A stretch of 36,263 nucleotides of DNA, from the NCBI RefSeq assembly GCF_002860125.1, contig NZ_PGVA01000065.1:1-36263 (forward strand). Reading direction: 5' to 3'. The stretch comes from Bacillus canaveralius (GTDB lineage: Bacteria > Bacillota > Bacilli > Bacillales > Cytobacillaceae). How positions within the stretch are numbered: the first letter of the stretch is position 1; every line of letters begins with the position of its first letter. Position numbers and translations under genes: made by a program. The notes below the pieces were generated by a model, which was not told the DNA's origin, searched no databases, and worked only from the letters and a program-made list of their open reading frames with translations. This document shows positions 27,303 through 35,871 of the stretch, one piece after another.

Positions 27303-27414
27303 ATGAGGTTTTTAAGAAAACTCTTAGGATATATTTGGATTTAAAGGAAAAAAGTGAGTTTTGTTTACCTATTTATTAATATTTTTAGAGATGTGTTGTA
27401 CTATATTAAGACTT

Positions 27415-27581
27415 ATGAGTGAAAAGAAAGATATGTTTTTAGAATCAGCAGAAAAAGATTTAGAATTATTAAAGTAACTGCCATAAATTCACCAACGGTT
27501 GTTACTGCAATAATAAAAGATGGAAACCAAATTATAATTATAATGGAACCGAAAAAATGTTTGCAAACAAGTATTATATAG
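27415..27581 (+). pseudogene. Possible frameshifted small ORF remnant
   Basis: The ATG at 27415 opens 20 codons (MSEKKDMFLESAEKDLELLK) and stops at 27475. A neighbouring frame then reads on without stop from about 27471 (VTAINSPTVVTAIIKDGNQ) to 27579. It could be one gene broken by a frameshift, or chance. The product is not recognised and no clear ribosome site was seen. Confidence 0.25.
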
Positions 27582-27595
27582 TTTAGAAAAATTAT

Positions 27596-27635
27596 AAAAC
27601 AACCTTAATAAAGTTATTAAGGTTGTTTTATTTTT
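27596..27635. terminator. Bidirectional terminator before the Wadjet operon
   Basis: A long stem, AAAACAACCTTAATA with TATTAAGGTTGTTTT, has a short loop, with A-run on the left and T-run on the right. It isolates the operon from upstream transcription. Confidence 0.88.
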
Positions 27636-27685
27636 AAAATCTAGTGAAAGAAAATGAATATTGGAAATTATTTAGAAATTACATA

Positions 27686-27714
27686 TTGATCACTATTGTA
27701 TACAATGGTAATAT
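27686..27714 (+). promoter_or_regulatory. Promoter of the Wadjet operon with palindromic spacer
   Basis: TTGATC, a 17-bp spacer and TAATAT, 32 bp before the jetD ATG. The spacer contains the perfect 12-bp palindrome ATTGTATACAAT (27695-27706), a good candidate operator for a dimeric repressor. Confidence 0.75.
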
Positions 27715-27746
27715 TGAAAAATAAGAGAATCGATGGAGGTATTTGA

Positions 27747-28823
27747 ATGAGCAAATGGAAAACGTTTATCATAGAGTTTATGAATATATATAGTAAGACC
27801 TTTGTAAAAACGGTGGATATTGAACATCATCTTAAAACATTACTCAAACAAGAATATGATGACGATGGTGGATATTTCAGATTTTCTTCCGCGTTGAAGA
27901 ATATGGTAGAAGAAGAAAAAATTCAACCAGTCAAAGCAAGGGGGCATAATCATCAGACTCCACCTGTATTTAATGAATATAGATTAGTAAAACAAGAGAA
28001 AAGAACGAACCCCACTCATATTAAAAAGTTAATGACCAGCTATCCATTTTTTAATATGACTGCTTTTTATGATGAAGAAGAATTTGAAAAATGGAAGTTC
28101 TATATAAATAGAGTTCATGCTTTTCTTACAAACAACAGTGATACCAAAAAGGTTATGTTGAAAGCAAATGAACGTTCCTTTGAACTATTCAGAAATGAAA
28201 AGTTTCTTTTAGATAAAGAAGGAATAAAATTTTTAGCCAATTTAGGACTCACTCTATCGGATTTAAACTGTCGAAGAACTTATGAGCCTTTTGTAGAGTA
28301 CCGACCAAAACCCTCCAGAAAGCCGAAAACCATTTTAATTATTGAAAATAGAGATACCTTTGATTCTGTAAAAGAGTTAATGATGGATGGTGTTAACACC
28401 TGGAGCGGAATTACCTTTGATATGGTGATATACGGGGAAGGGGATAAGATACAAAGAAGCTACTATTTCTTAGAAGAATACCAGCTAGAAGATTACGAAG
28501 TCTATTACTTTGGGGATTTAGATGCAAGAGGAATTCATATTTGTTCCGAATTAATCAAAATAGACAACAGAGTAAAACCATTTACTCCTTTTTATATAGA
28601 ACTGTTAAATTGTTATGGCACTGAACCTTCAACGAGAACCCTCGAAAGAAAATTGAAACAAACCATTATTGACGATTCATTAAAATTATTTTCAGGTTTT
28701 TTTGAATGTAACTATAGAGATGAACTCAAAAAATACACCAAAATTGTACAAAATATCCAAACGTATATCCCGCAAGAAGGGTTAAATTTAGCGATTCTAC
28801 GTGAAACAGGAGAAAGGAGGTAG
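27747..28823 (+). CDS. jetD: Wadjet nuclease subunit JetD (Toprim-like)
   Basis: JetD is the topoVI-related nuclease subunit of Wadjet and cuts DNA of small circular plasmids once the SMC motor has extruded them. The 358-aa protein has an N-terminal winged-helix-rich part and a C-terminal Toprim-like domain. The motif glutamate E200 in ILIIENRDTF and the acidic pair D257/D259 in YYFGDLDARG are visible, so the nuclease centre looks intact. TGGAGGT lies 7 nt before the ATG. It is the first gene of the operon, which differs from the A-B-C-D order of type I systems. The jetA ribosome site is inside its last codons. Confidence 0.88.
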   Translation: MSKWKTFIIEFMNIYSKTFVKTVDIEHHLKTLLKQEYDDDGGYFRFSSALKNMVEEEKIQPVKARGHNHQTPPVFNEYRLVKQEKRTNPTHIKKLMTSYPFFNMTAFYDEEEFEKWKFYINRVHAFLTNNSDTKKVMLKANERSFELFRNEKFLLDKEGIKFLANLGLTLSDLNCRRTYEPFVEYRPKPSRKPKTILIIENRDTFDSVKELMMDGVNTWSGITFDMVIYGEGDKIQRSYYFLEEYQLEDYEVYYFGDLDARGIHICSELIKIDNRVKPFTPFYIELLNCYGTEPSTRTLERKLKQTIIDDSLKLFSGFFECNYRDELKKYTKIVQNIQTYIPQEGLNLAILRETGERR

Positions 28824-28831
28824 GGTTCTTT

Positions 28832-30427
28832 TTGAACGCAAACATTGAATCGATGTTAGATGGTTTTAACGAGCGGATGAAACATATCGCGATGTTTTCA
28901 CCGATACTGCGATTGGAACAACCGACAAAATTTAAAGACTTGCCCATTCCTACAGTAGCTCTTTATGTACTTCTATATATGCTCGAAAACAAACTAGCAT
29001 TTAATAAAAACACGACAAAAGAAGAATTACAATATGTCATTCTAGAAGTAGTTCGAAAATCCTGGAATAAGGGTTTTACAAAAGCGGAAGCAGACGAGCT
29101 TGAAGATTGGTTGGTTTCTAAAAATCTTCGAAACAGAGGAAAAGCACACACGTTTACGTATTACGATTTCGAAAAAAGAGAAGAGAAAACACATTATTTT
29201 CATCTGATTGAATATGGAGAAGGCACGAACGTCTTCAGTGATAGAGAAGATAACCTTGATGATTTCACACTCACTTCAACTGGGCTAGATATGTTATTCA
29301 AAACCAAAGAAGTATTTGGAGAGCTGCGTATTACTATTTCGCAACTATTCTTCAAACGACAATTTGAAAAAGGTCTCTTCACCGATGCTTTAAGAAGAAT
29401 TCACGAAATGCACACCTTGATAGAAGATGAAAAAAAGAGGATAAAAAAATTGCAATCTACTATCGTTAAAGATGCACTTGGTGTTTCTCAACGTTCTGAA
29501 CTTGAAGCCATGATAAAAAGAATCGATGAAACCTTAAAGTCAGAAAGAGAACAATTTAAGGATTTACAAAACTTAGTAGAAGAAAAAATTGATGAATACC
29601 ATGAAGGTCGACTAACGGAAAAAGAGCAAGAAGGAATCCATATCATCCAAGAAATTGAAGGGAAATTACTTCAAGCAATTAGTTTGCATGAATCCTTATT
29701 TACAGAAAAACAAAAAACACAAAACATTATGAGCGAATCACTGGAATCTTCCATTATCCATGCATTTTCAGTTCATTTGGACTTTGAACAAGAAATCTTA
29801 AGAGAATTGATAGAAGCTCCGGCTACGGAAGGAGTGCTCAATGCTTTCTCTAAACCATTTCTTCCTTTAAGGCATCATAAAACATTTAACCCGCTACTCG
29901 CATTAGCTCCTCAAAAGAGATACAAACAAAAACAACAAAAAGAGGAAGAAATCGTTGAAGTAGACGAAGAAACAAAGAGAATGCAAGAGCAAGAGGAAGA
30001 TAGGAAAAAAGAAGAAATCGAAAACAAAGAGTACCGATATATAACCGCTTTATTGAAACACCTGGTAGAGAAGGACAAGTATTTACTAAGTGATGTGCTC
30101 CAAATGATTGAAACCCAAGATGAAAGTCTTTATGAGGATATTCTATACAATCCAGACCCACTGTTGGGGTTAATTGCAGAACTACACCAGTCCGAATACA
30201 ATTGTTTTGAAAAAGTGACTTCGGATGTGTGGAAAAACCTGCCGGATGATAAAAAGATGAATCGAATGCTGATAAGACTATCAAGTGAAGTATCAACTTT
30301 GCAAGAGATAGGGTCCTTTAGTTTATTAGAAACAGATAAATCCCACTATATCGGAACCATGAAATATAAGGATATGTTAATTACAAGAGGTGACTTTTAT
30401 GGAGTGGACACAAGAAACCGCGAGTAA
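28832..30427 (+). CDS. jetA: Wadjet kleisin-like subunit JetA
   Basis: JetA is the MukF-like kleisin that bridges the JetC heads and holds JetB. The 531-aa protein has an N-terminal winged-helix-like region (PIPTVALYVLLYMLENKLAF), a helical coiled-coil stretch at about residues 197-276, a very charged acidic linker at about 368-400 (EEEIVEVDEETKRMQEQEED), and a C-terminal segment expected to contact JetC. The TTG start at 28832 is set by AAAGGAGG about 11 nt upstream; there is no good in-frame ATG before residue 8. The family call rests mainly on size and place between jetD and jetB. It overlaps jetB. Confidence 0.78.
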   Translation: MNANIESMLDGFNERMKHIAMFSPILRLEQPTKFKDLPIPTVALYVLLYMLENKLAFNKNTTKEELQYVILEVVRKSWNKGFTKAEADELEDWLVSKNLRNRGKAHTFTYYDFEKREEKTHYFHLIEYGEGTNVFSDREDNLDDFTLTSTGLDMLFKTKEVFGELRITISQLFFKRQFEKGLFTDALRRIHEMHTLIEDEKKRIKKLQSTIVKDALGVSQRSELEAMIKRIDETLKSEREQFKDLQNLVEEKIDEYHEGRLTEKEQEGIHIIQEIEGKLLQAISLHESLFTEKQKTQNIMSESLESSIIHAFSVHLDFEQEILRELIEAPATEGVLNAFSKPFLPLRHHKTFNPLLALAPQKRYKQKQQKEEEIVEVDEETKRMQEQEEDRKKEEIENKEYRYITALLKHLVEKDKYLLSDVLQMIETQDESLYEDILYNPDPLLGLIAELHQSEYNCFEKVTSDVWKNLPDDKKMNRMLIRLSSEVSTLQEIGSFSLLETDKSHYIGTMKYKDMLITRGDFYGVDTRNRE

Positions 30428-31151
30428 AGGGTTCGGCTTGTATGTGGCCCTTAGTAAAAAAGGGTTTCTTACAAGCAAAGAAGATGAATATTTTCAGTGG
30501 TATGAAGAAAGAGACGTTCAAGATTTTATACGGAAAGTGATTGAACCTACGGGGAAAGTCATGATTTTCATGGATGAACAAGATGGCGTTATTCAAATGG
30601 TGCCAGAGATTGAGAATGAAACCATGTCTTATACGAACGAGGATTTAAAGAAAGAACTAGGGTTCAAAGACAACAAAGAAATTCATCTGTTCTACTTTAT
30701 TCTGTTTATTTTAATTTCGGAGTTAGAGCAACCATATGATACGGAGTTTGCTGACCGGATGTATCTCCCAATGGAAGAACTGTTGGATAAAATGAATGGA
30801 TACATCGAGCAGTATGAACGACTAGGAGAAGAAAAATTAGAAGAATTAAGCGATGAATATGACGTAGATGTGACTGGAATTGTAGAATCTTGGGGTAGAA
30901 TGGCTGACTTTAAAGAAGGGGCTACAAGTCATATTCGAACAAAAGATAATCGACGAATGTATATCGAAAAAACATTGAAATTCTTAGAAAAAGAAAAACT
31001 TATCAGAATAAGAGAACATACGAATATTTCTGTGACCAATAAAATGAAAAATATTATTAGTCATTATTATCACAATGTCACCAACAAAAGCAAAATTCAT
31101 GACCTTCTGTTAGTTACGAAGGAAGGTACTGTAGGAGAAGGGGAGGAATGA
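30399..31151 (+). CDS. jetB: Wadjet KITE-like subunit JetB
   Basis: JetB is the MukE-like winged-helix subunit that dimerises on the kleisin. The 250-aa protein is acidic and mostly helical. A C-terminal winged-helix-like part (RRMYIEKTLKFLEKEKLIRIRE, about residues 188-209) resembles a MukE/KITE ending, but sequence similarity is weak and the call relies on context. The ATG at 30399 follows AGAGGTGA by 5 nt; the in-frame GTG at 30390 would lie inside that ribosome site. It overlaps the end of jetA by 29 bp and stops 4 nt before jetC, which indicates tight coupling. Confidence 0.75.
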   Translation: MEWTQETASKGFGLYVALSKKGFLTSKEDEYFQWYEERDVQDFIRKVIEPTGKVMIFMDEQDGVIQMVPEIENETMSYTNEDLKKELGFKDNKEIHLFYFILFILISELEQPYDTEFADRMYLPMEELLDKMNGYIEQYERLGEEKLEELSDEYDVDVTGIVESWGRMADFKEGATSHIRTKDNRRMYIEKTLKFLEKEKLIRIREHTNISVTNKMKNIISHYYHNVTNKSKIHDLLLVTKEGTVGEGEE

Positions 31152-31155
31152 TGAT

Positions 31156-34100
31156 ATGCCACGATTAACGAAAGTAAGAATGACCAACATCCAATTAGAT
31201 GAAGGTAAGAAAATCATTTCAAACAGCTTGTGGGAACCAAACGCCAAAGATGCTTTATTTATCTTAGAAAACGGTGGAGGAAAAACAAGCTTCATTCAAC
31301 TAGTCACTCAAACCATCCATCCTAACTCCAATTTAAGCAAACGCTTGTTAAAAGAAGTGGTGTACAAAGGAACGACTGGTCATATTATGACGGAATGGAA
31401 ACTAGACGGGGAAAATCTTCCCTACGAATACTTATGTTTAGGGTTTACCTTCATGAATGGGGAAACCAAAACAGAAGAATTAAATTATTTCACGTATCTG
31501 TTCACCTATAATACAGGTGACACGTTCAACATCAATACTCTTCCTACCATAGAAAACGGAAAGGTAACAAGACTAACTGCATACCGTAAATTTTTAAGAC
31601 AACACGATATTCGACTATTTGATGTTAATCGAGATTATAAAAAGGAATTAAAACGATTCCATCTTCTTGAAGAGGAATGGAAGATGATACAAAAGATTAA
31701 CGGGGATGAAGGTGGTGTGGATAATTACTTCAAAACCGCATCCAGTACGTATGACCTTTTAGTGAAACTCCTTGTCCCTGAAGTGGAAAATACCATCTTT
31801 GACAGCGAAGAAAAGAAGAAAGAAATTCAAACATACTTTAAGGAATACAGCAAGAATTTATTAAGTATTCCGGATATGAAAAGAGACCTAGAAGATTTCC
31901 AAAGGATAAAAAATTGTGCCGAAGACATGGTAAAAGCAGTAGAGGATTTTCAAGTCAAAAAGAAATCCTTTATGGAGACACAAAAGCATGTAGTCACGTT
32001 AAAGAAGAGTATTGAATTTCAAATTGCTGACAAGAAAGAAAAAATTGATACCTTAATCGAGGATATTAAGAAAAACCAATCATTAATGAATGAAGCAGAT
32101 TGGAAAATTGATAGCTATAAGTCTCATACTTTAAAGCGACAAATCGAAGAGAAAGAAACAGAGCTTGCTGGTGTTGAAAATGAAGTCAAAATGAAAACGG
32201 AGCAACTAGAACAAGCGAATTATCTTTTAAGACAATTGCAAGCAAAGAAAGAATATGTGGATTATCTGGATATTCATCAAAAAGTACTACAACTAACAGA
32301 AGATTTATCAGCTCTAGCAGCAAGTGAGCCAGAATTAGAAAAAAGAAGAAACGAATCTAAAACACTCTTAACAGAAGCATTGAATTTCCTCATAGAAGAA
32401 CGACAATTTGCTTTAGAGGAACAGAACAAAAACATTAAATATACAGAACAAGAGATAACTATTAAAGAAGAAGAAGGGAAACGATTAGGGAAGGAAAAAC
32501 AAGATGTATTTAGCGAGTTGAAAGATGCAAACAACCATCTTAGTAACTATAAAAAAGACAAACAAACACTTATAGATGAATTAGGTGAAGAAGCTGGGAT
32601 TCATCCATCACTAGTGTTGAACTCACTAGATGAACAACAAAAACAATCATCAGCCACCATTCTTAAAAAAGAAGAGAAAAGTAAATTAAATGAACAAGAT
32701 ATTGCCGAAAAAAGAAATTTAGTAACCAGTCAAAGTGTTATTGTCGAAAGTAAGAATAACGAGATTACTTCGTTAAAAGCTGAACAAGAGACATTCGAAA
32801 AGGAGAAATGTAATTTACTTTCACTTCTTTCAGACGATGGAAAAAACACAGAAAACATCTATGGAGATATGGAGGAGTTCCTTCGTTATTATGAGTATTC
32901 GAGAGTGGATGCGGAACAGAAAATAGATGTATTTAAACAAAATATTCATGATTTAACCAAGAAACTTAACCTTTGGGAGTCTCATGATTTCTTTGTTCCG
33001 GATGAAACCTTATTAAAAGTTCAACAACATCTTGAACATAAAGGTGTTATTACCATGTTAGGCAGTGAGTGGTTATCCGAAATACCTAGTGAAGAAATGA
33101 AGAAAAAGTATCTAAACTCCTACCCATTGCTACCTTATACATTTTTGGTGGAAGAATCAAAATTATCTGAAGCAAAAAAAGCCATGAATACCTTAAACAA
33201 CGAACTGTTAAACGTACCATTACTGTTTTATGTAAAGAGTAAACTACAACTTCAAACGGAAGCAGCAGTTGCTAAAACCAATGAACTTTTCCCATTATTC
33301 AATGAGTTATATCTCTACCATCAACTAGATGTTCAATGGTTCGCATCCAAAGCAAAAATACAGGAAATTATTGATGGATTAAAGAGAGAACTTTCTCAAA
33401 ATAAAGAACAATTAACCTTGGCAAAATCCACTTTCGATATTTTCAATAAGATACTAACTGCAATGGAAACATTTCGTACTCGTTATCCTAGTACATTCTT
33501 GGCATCCAACATGGAAAATATCGAGAAATTATTAGATGAAATAAAAGATATTCATCAACTAATAAATGATACAAACGAAGACATTAGGATATTAGAAAAT
33601 GGGAACAAATTAATTAACGAGTTTACCTCAGGAGAAAAAGTGAAAATGGTAACGAGAAGTTCTCAAATGAGGCAACTTCAAACCTTCATGGAACTCTATC
33701 CAAACCCTGAAGCATTAGTAGAAAAAGTTCAACATCTAAAAGAACAACATGACCAATGTGAGACAAAAATAAATCTGTGTGAAGAAGAGTTAATACAGCT
33801 GCGTGGTAAATTGGATAAACAGAAAGATAAAAAACGAGACATCGACTCTGTTATGAGTGGGTTAGACAAAGAAAGAAAACAGTACCAATTGGATAAACAT
33901 CTTGAACCTTCTGACAGCTACACCAACGGAGAAAAAGATGAGTATATAGCCAGATTCAATGCAGCTCAAAAAGAATACGCTAATAAAGAACAAGCAAAAA
34001 ACCTTCTCGAGCAAACTCTATTTGACAAAAACAAAGAACTTGATAAGTCCGAAAGAAAAATTAATGACATTGGATTCACTTTAGAAGAAGTTAAAGGGTT

Positions 34101-35532
34101 CTACTCTGAAGAAATCAATCTAGAAGAAATTATTTCAAAACAAAAAGAGACAGTCGGAACACTATCTATCTCCGTAAAGGGTATTGAGATTGAAAAAGGA
34201 AAAGTAGAGGAAAATCTAAAAGGGAAAACCGAACAATTAATATCAGTTAAGAAGGAGATTGAAGACAAGTACGAAAAAGAAGTATTCCTTTATGATGAAT
34301 GGCAGCACGAAGAGGAATTTCAACGTTTCAAGCAGTCAAAGGAACAATTGGGCGAGGCCAATAAAGAACTCGGATATAAGAAGACACTGTTAGAAAATAC
34401 CGTAATAGATGCTGAGAAAGCAATGGTATATTTGCAGATTGAACATCTTCCTCTATATATTGAAAGATTCGGATTAATACCTGAAGAAGAAATTATTGCC
34501 AAGTCAAAAACCTATGCAAAAAATGCGCAAACACATTCTAATGAGTATTCAACAAAATTGCAAAAGTTAGAAGAGAGCAAAAAGGGTGTATATAAATCTT
34601 TTGAGACTTATTTAAATAATATTCAAGAATCCAGTAACCCAAAGACAGAACAATTTGCGAACGGTTTATCAAAATTGAAAACAAGCAATAAATTATTTGA
34701 TTTCGAGTTTATTCTAGAATCTTTTAATCGTATCTTTGACACCATCAATGCCTTTGAAGAGGATTTAAATCGAAAGATAACAGAATGTGAAAAGGATAAG
34801 GTAAAACTGGTAGACTTATGTTTTCAACGAGTAGAGTCCATTTACAAGAATGTAACCGAAATCCCAAAGTTTTCTAAAGTAGAAGTATTTGGCCATGAAT
34901 TGCAATTGATTAAAATGAGATGGGACCGTTTTGATGACGAAACCACTCATGGTAATTTACATTACCATGTTCAAACAATACTGGAAACCTTACAACGAAT
35001 GAAGCGAGAGAACAAACCAGAAAATGAAATGAATGAGTACCTAGTACAAAAACTGGACAACGTGGTATTATTAGATAAAATTGCCCCTATCAAGAAGTGT
35101 TTTGTAAGTATCTATAAACCACGAAAAAAATCACTTATGACGACCAGTGCAGAAAACTGGAAACCTTGGGATGAAGTTTCTAAATGGTCTGGTGGAGAAG
35201 AATTCAGTTCCTATATGTCCATGTTTATGATACTTGTAACGTATTTACGTAAAAAGGTAAACGCTAAAGACGATTCCTGGAAAGTCATTATTGCAGATAA
35301 TCCTTTTGGTAAAGCTTCATCAGAACACGTAGTAAAACCAATAATGGAACTAGCTAGAAAGAGTAAAATACAACTGTTTTGTTTAACAGCTCATAACAAT
35401 GAAGAAATTCGTTCTCACTTTGAATGTGTCATGAGCAATCGCTATTACAATACAGCAGGTATTGAACTACTTCAAGTGGAACATAAAGAAAAAGGAGTTT
35501 CACTCGGAATGTTTGCTTATGAGCATGAGTAA
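31156..35532 (+). CDS. jetC: Wadjet SMC-like ATPase JetC
   Basis: JetC is the SMC-family motor that loops DNA in Wadjet. The 1458-aa protein has an N-terminal head with Walker A ENGGGKTS at residues 38-45 and long coiled coils. A central hinge-like segment lies at about 590-720 (KGVITMLGSEWLSEI), flanked by helices and without a CxxC zinc hook, so it is MukB-like rather than Rad50-like. The C-terminal head has the ABC signature KWSGGEE (about 1343-1349), Walker B VIIADNPFG with D1381, and H1413 in CLTAHNNEE. All catalytic motifs are present, so the motor appears active. AGGGGAGGA lies about 7 nt before the ATG. It is the last gene of the operon. Confidence 0.92.
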   Translation: MPRLTKVRMTNIQLDEGKKIISNSLWEPNAKDALFILENGGGKTSFIQLVTQTIHPNSNLSKRLLKEVVYKGTTGHIMTEWKLDGENLPYEYLCLGFTFMNGETKTEELNYFTYLFTYNTGDTFNINTLPTIENGKVTRLTAYRKFLRQHDIRLFDVNRDYKKELKRFHLLEEEWKMIQKINGDEGGVDNYFKTASSTYDLLVKLLVPEVENTIFDSEEKKKEIQTYFKEYSKNLLSIPDMKRDLEDFQRIKNCAEDMVKAVEDFQVKKKSFMETQKHVVTLKKSIEFQIADKKEKIDTLIEDIKKNQSLMNEADWKIDSYKSHTLKRQIEEKETELAGVENEVKMKTEQLEQANYLLRQLQAKKEYVDYLDIHQKVLQLTEDLSALAASEPELEKRRNESKTLLTEALNFLIEERQFALEEQNKNIKYTEQEITIKEEEGKRLGKEKQDVFSELKDANNHLSNYKKDKQTLIDELGEEAGIHPSLVLNSLDEQQKQSSATILKKEEKSKLNEQDIAEKRNLVTSQSVIVESKNNEITSLKAEQETFEKEKCNLLSLLSDDGKNTENIYGDMEEFLRYYEYSRVDAEQKIDVFKQNIHDLTKKLNLWESHDFFVPDETLLKVQQHLEHKGVITMLGSEWLSEIPSEEMKKKYLNSYPLLPYTFLVEESKLSEAKKAMNTLNNELLNVPLLFYVKSKLQLQTEAAVAKTNELFPLFNELYLYHQLDVQWFASKAKIQEIIDGLKRELSQNKEQLTLAKSTFDIFNKILTAMETFRTRYPSTFLASNMENIEKLLDEIKDIHQLINDTNEDIRILENGNKLINEFTSGEKVKMVTRSSQMRQLQTFMELYPNPEALVEKVQHLKEQHDQCETKINLCEEELIQLRGKLDKQKDKKRDIDSVMSGLDKERKQYQLDKHLEPSDSYTNGEKDEYIARFNAAQKEYANKEQAKNLLEQTLFDKNKELDKSERKINDIGFTLEEVKGFYSEEINLEEIISKQKETVGTLSISVKGIEIEKGKVEENLKGKTEQLISVKKEIEDKYEKEVFLYDEWQHEEEFQRFKQSKEQLGEANKELGYKKTLLENTVIDAEKAMVYLQIEHLPLYIERFGLIPEEEIIAKSKTYAKNAQTHSNEYSTKLQKLEESKKGVYKSFETYLNNIQESSNPKTEQFANGLSKLKTSNKLFDFEFILESFNRIFDTINAFEEDLNRKITECEKDKVKLVDLCFQRVESIYKNVTEIPKFSKVEVFGHELQLIKMRWDRFDDETTHGNLHYHVQTILETLQRMKRENKPENEMNEYLVQKLDNVVLLDKIAPIKKCFVSIYKPRKKSLMTTSAENWKPWDEVSKWSGGEEFSSYMSMFMILVTYLRKKVNAKDDSWKVIIADNPFGKASSEHVVKPIMELARKSKIQLFCLTAHNNEEIRSHFECVMSNRYYNTAGIELLQVEHKEKGVSLGMFAYEHE

Positions 35533-35538
35533 TATTTT

Positions 35539-35563
35539 ATGAGGGTCATATTGGCCCTCTTTA
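35539..35563 (+). terminator. Probable terminator of the Wadjet operon
   Basis: GAGGGTC pairs with GGCCCTC (one T-G) around ATATT, followed by only a short T-run. It may be leaky and allow expression of the RHH gene behind it. Confidence 0.6.
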
Positions 35564-35588
35564 TATATAGAATTTAGAGGTGTCGAAT

Positions 35589-35753
35589 ATGTCGAAAGTA
35601 ACCATTAACATACGAGTAGAACAAGAAATGAAAGAGAAACTAACCGATATAGGAAAGCAATTAGGATTATCAGAAGCAGATGTATGTAGAATGGCCTTTG
35701 CAGAATATATACAAAATCGAATCCATCTGATTAACAAAGATAAAAACAATTAA
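35589..35753 (+). CDS. Ribbon-helix-helix DNA-binding protein
   Basis: This 54-aa protein begins MSKVTINIRVEQEMKEKL and continues DIGKQLGLSEADVCRMAFAEYI. A short beta strand followed by two helices is the Arc/CopG/RelB-type ribbon-helix-helix pattern. AGAGGTGT lies about 6 nt before the ATG. It is only 56 bp behind jetC and could read through from that operon. Such proteins act as dimeric repressors or as antitoxins; no toxin partner is visible here. A role in controlling the Wadjet promoter palindrome is my inference. Confidence 0.8.
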   Translation: MSKVTINIRVEQEMKEKLTDIGKQLGLSEADVCRMAFAEYIQNRIHLINKDKNN

Positions 35754-35769
35754 TAAAGGAGTGTTGGTG

Positions 35770-35871
35770 ATGGATACAACTATTCATAAAGAGATGGTGA
35801 GTTCCCACTAACTGGAATCATGGAGTGTAAGAGAAAAAGCAATTTGGATACATAAAAGGAGAATCATTTAA
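35770..35871 (+). pseudogene. Small ORF interrupted by an in-frame TAA
   Basis: AAAGGAG about 11 nt upstream introduces ATG at 35770. The frame stops at codon 14 (TAA, 35809-35811) but is otherwise open for 33 codons, continuing LESWSVREKAIWIHKRR to a TAA at 35869. That stop overlaps the ATG of the next ORF, which is a coupling arrangement. The product is not recognised. The real translation product may be only 13 aa. Confidence 0.35.

Larger units (their letters stand above)
27303..27746 (+). other. AT-rich junction between rlmH and the Wadjet operon
   Basis: This 444-bp stretch contains no intact recognisable gene. It holds a broken small ORF (27415-27581), a strong bidirectional hairpin (27596-27635) and the Wadjet promoter (27686-27714). 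Base composition is more AT-rich than the core genes to the left. Confidence 0.7.

Noticed and set aside
28793-28808. Partial parS-like sequence at the end of jetD
   Set aside because: Its right half is correct but the left half has four mismatches to the 16-bp palindrome, so Spo0J binding is unlikely.
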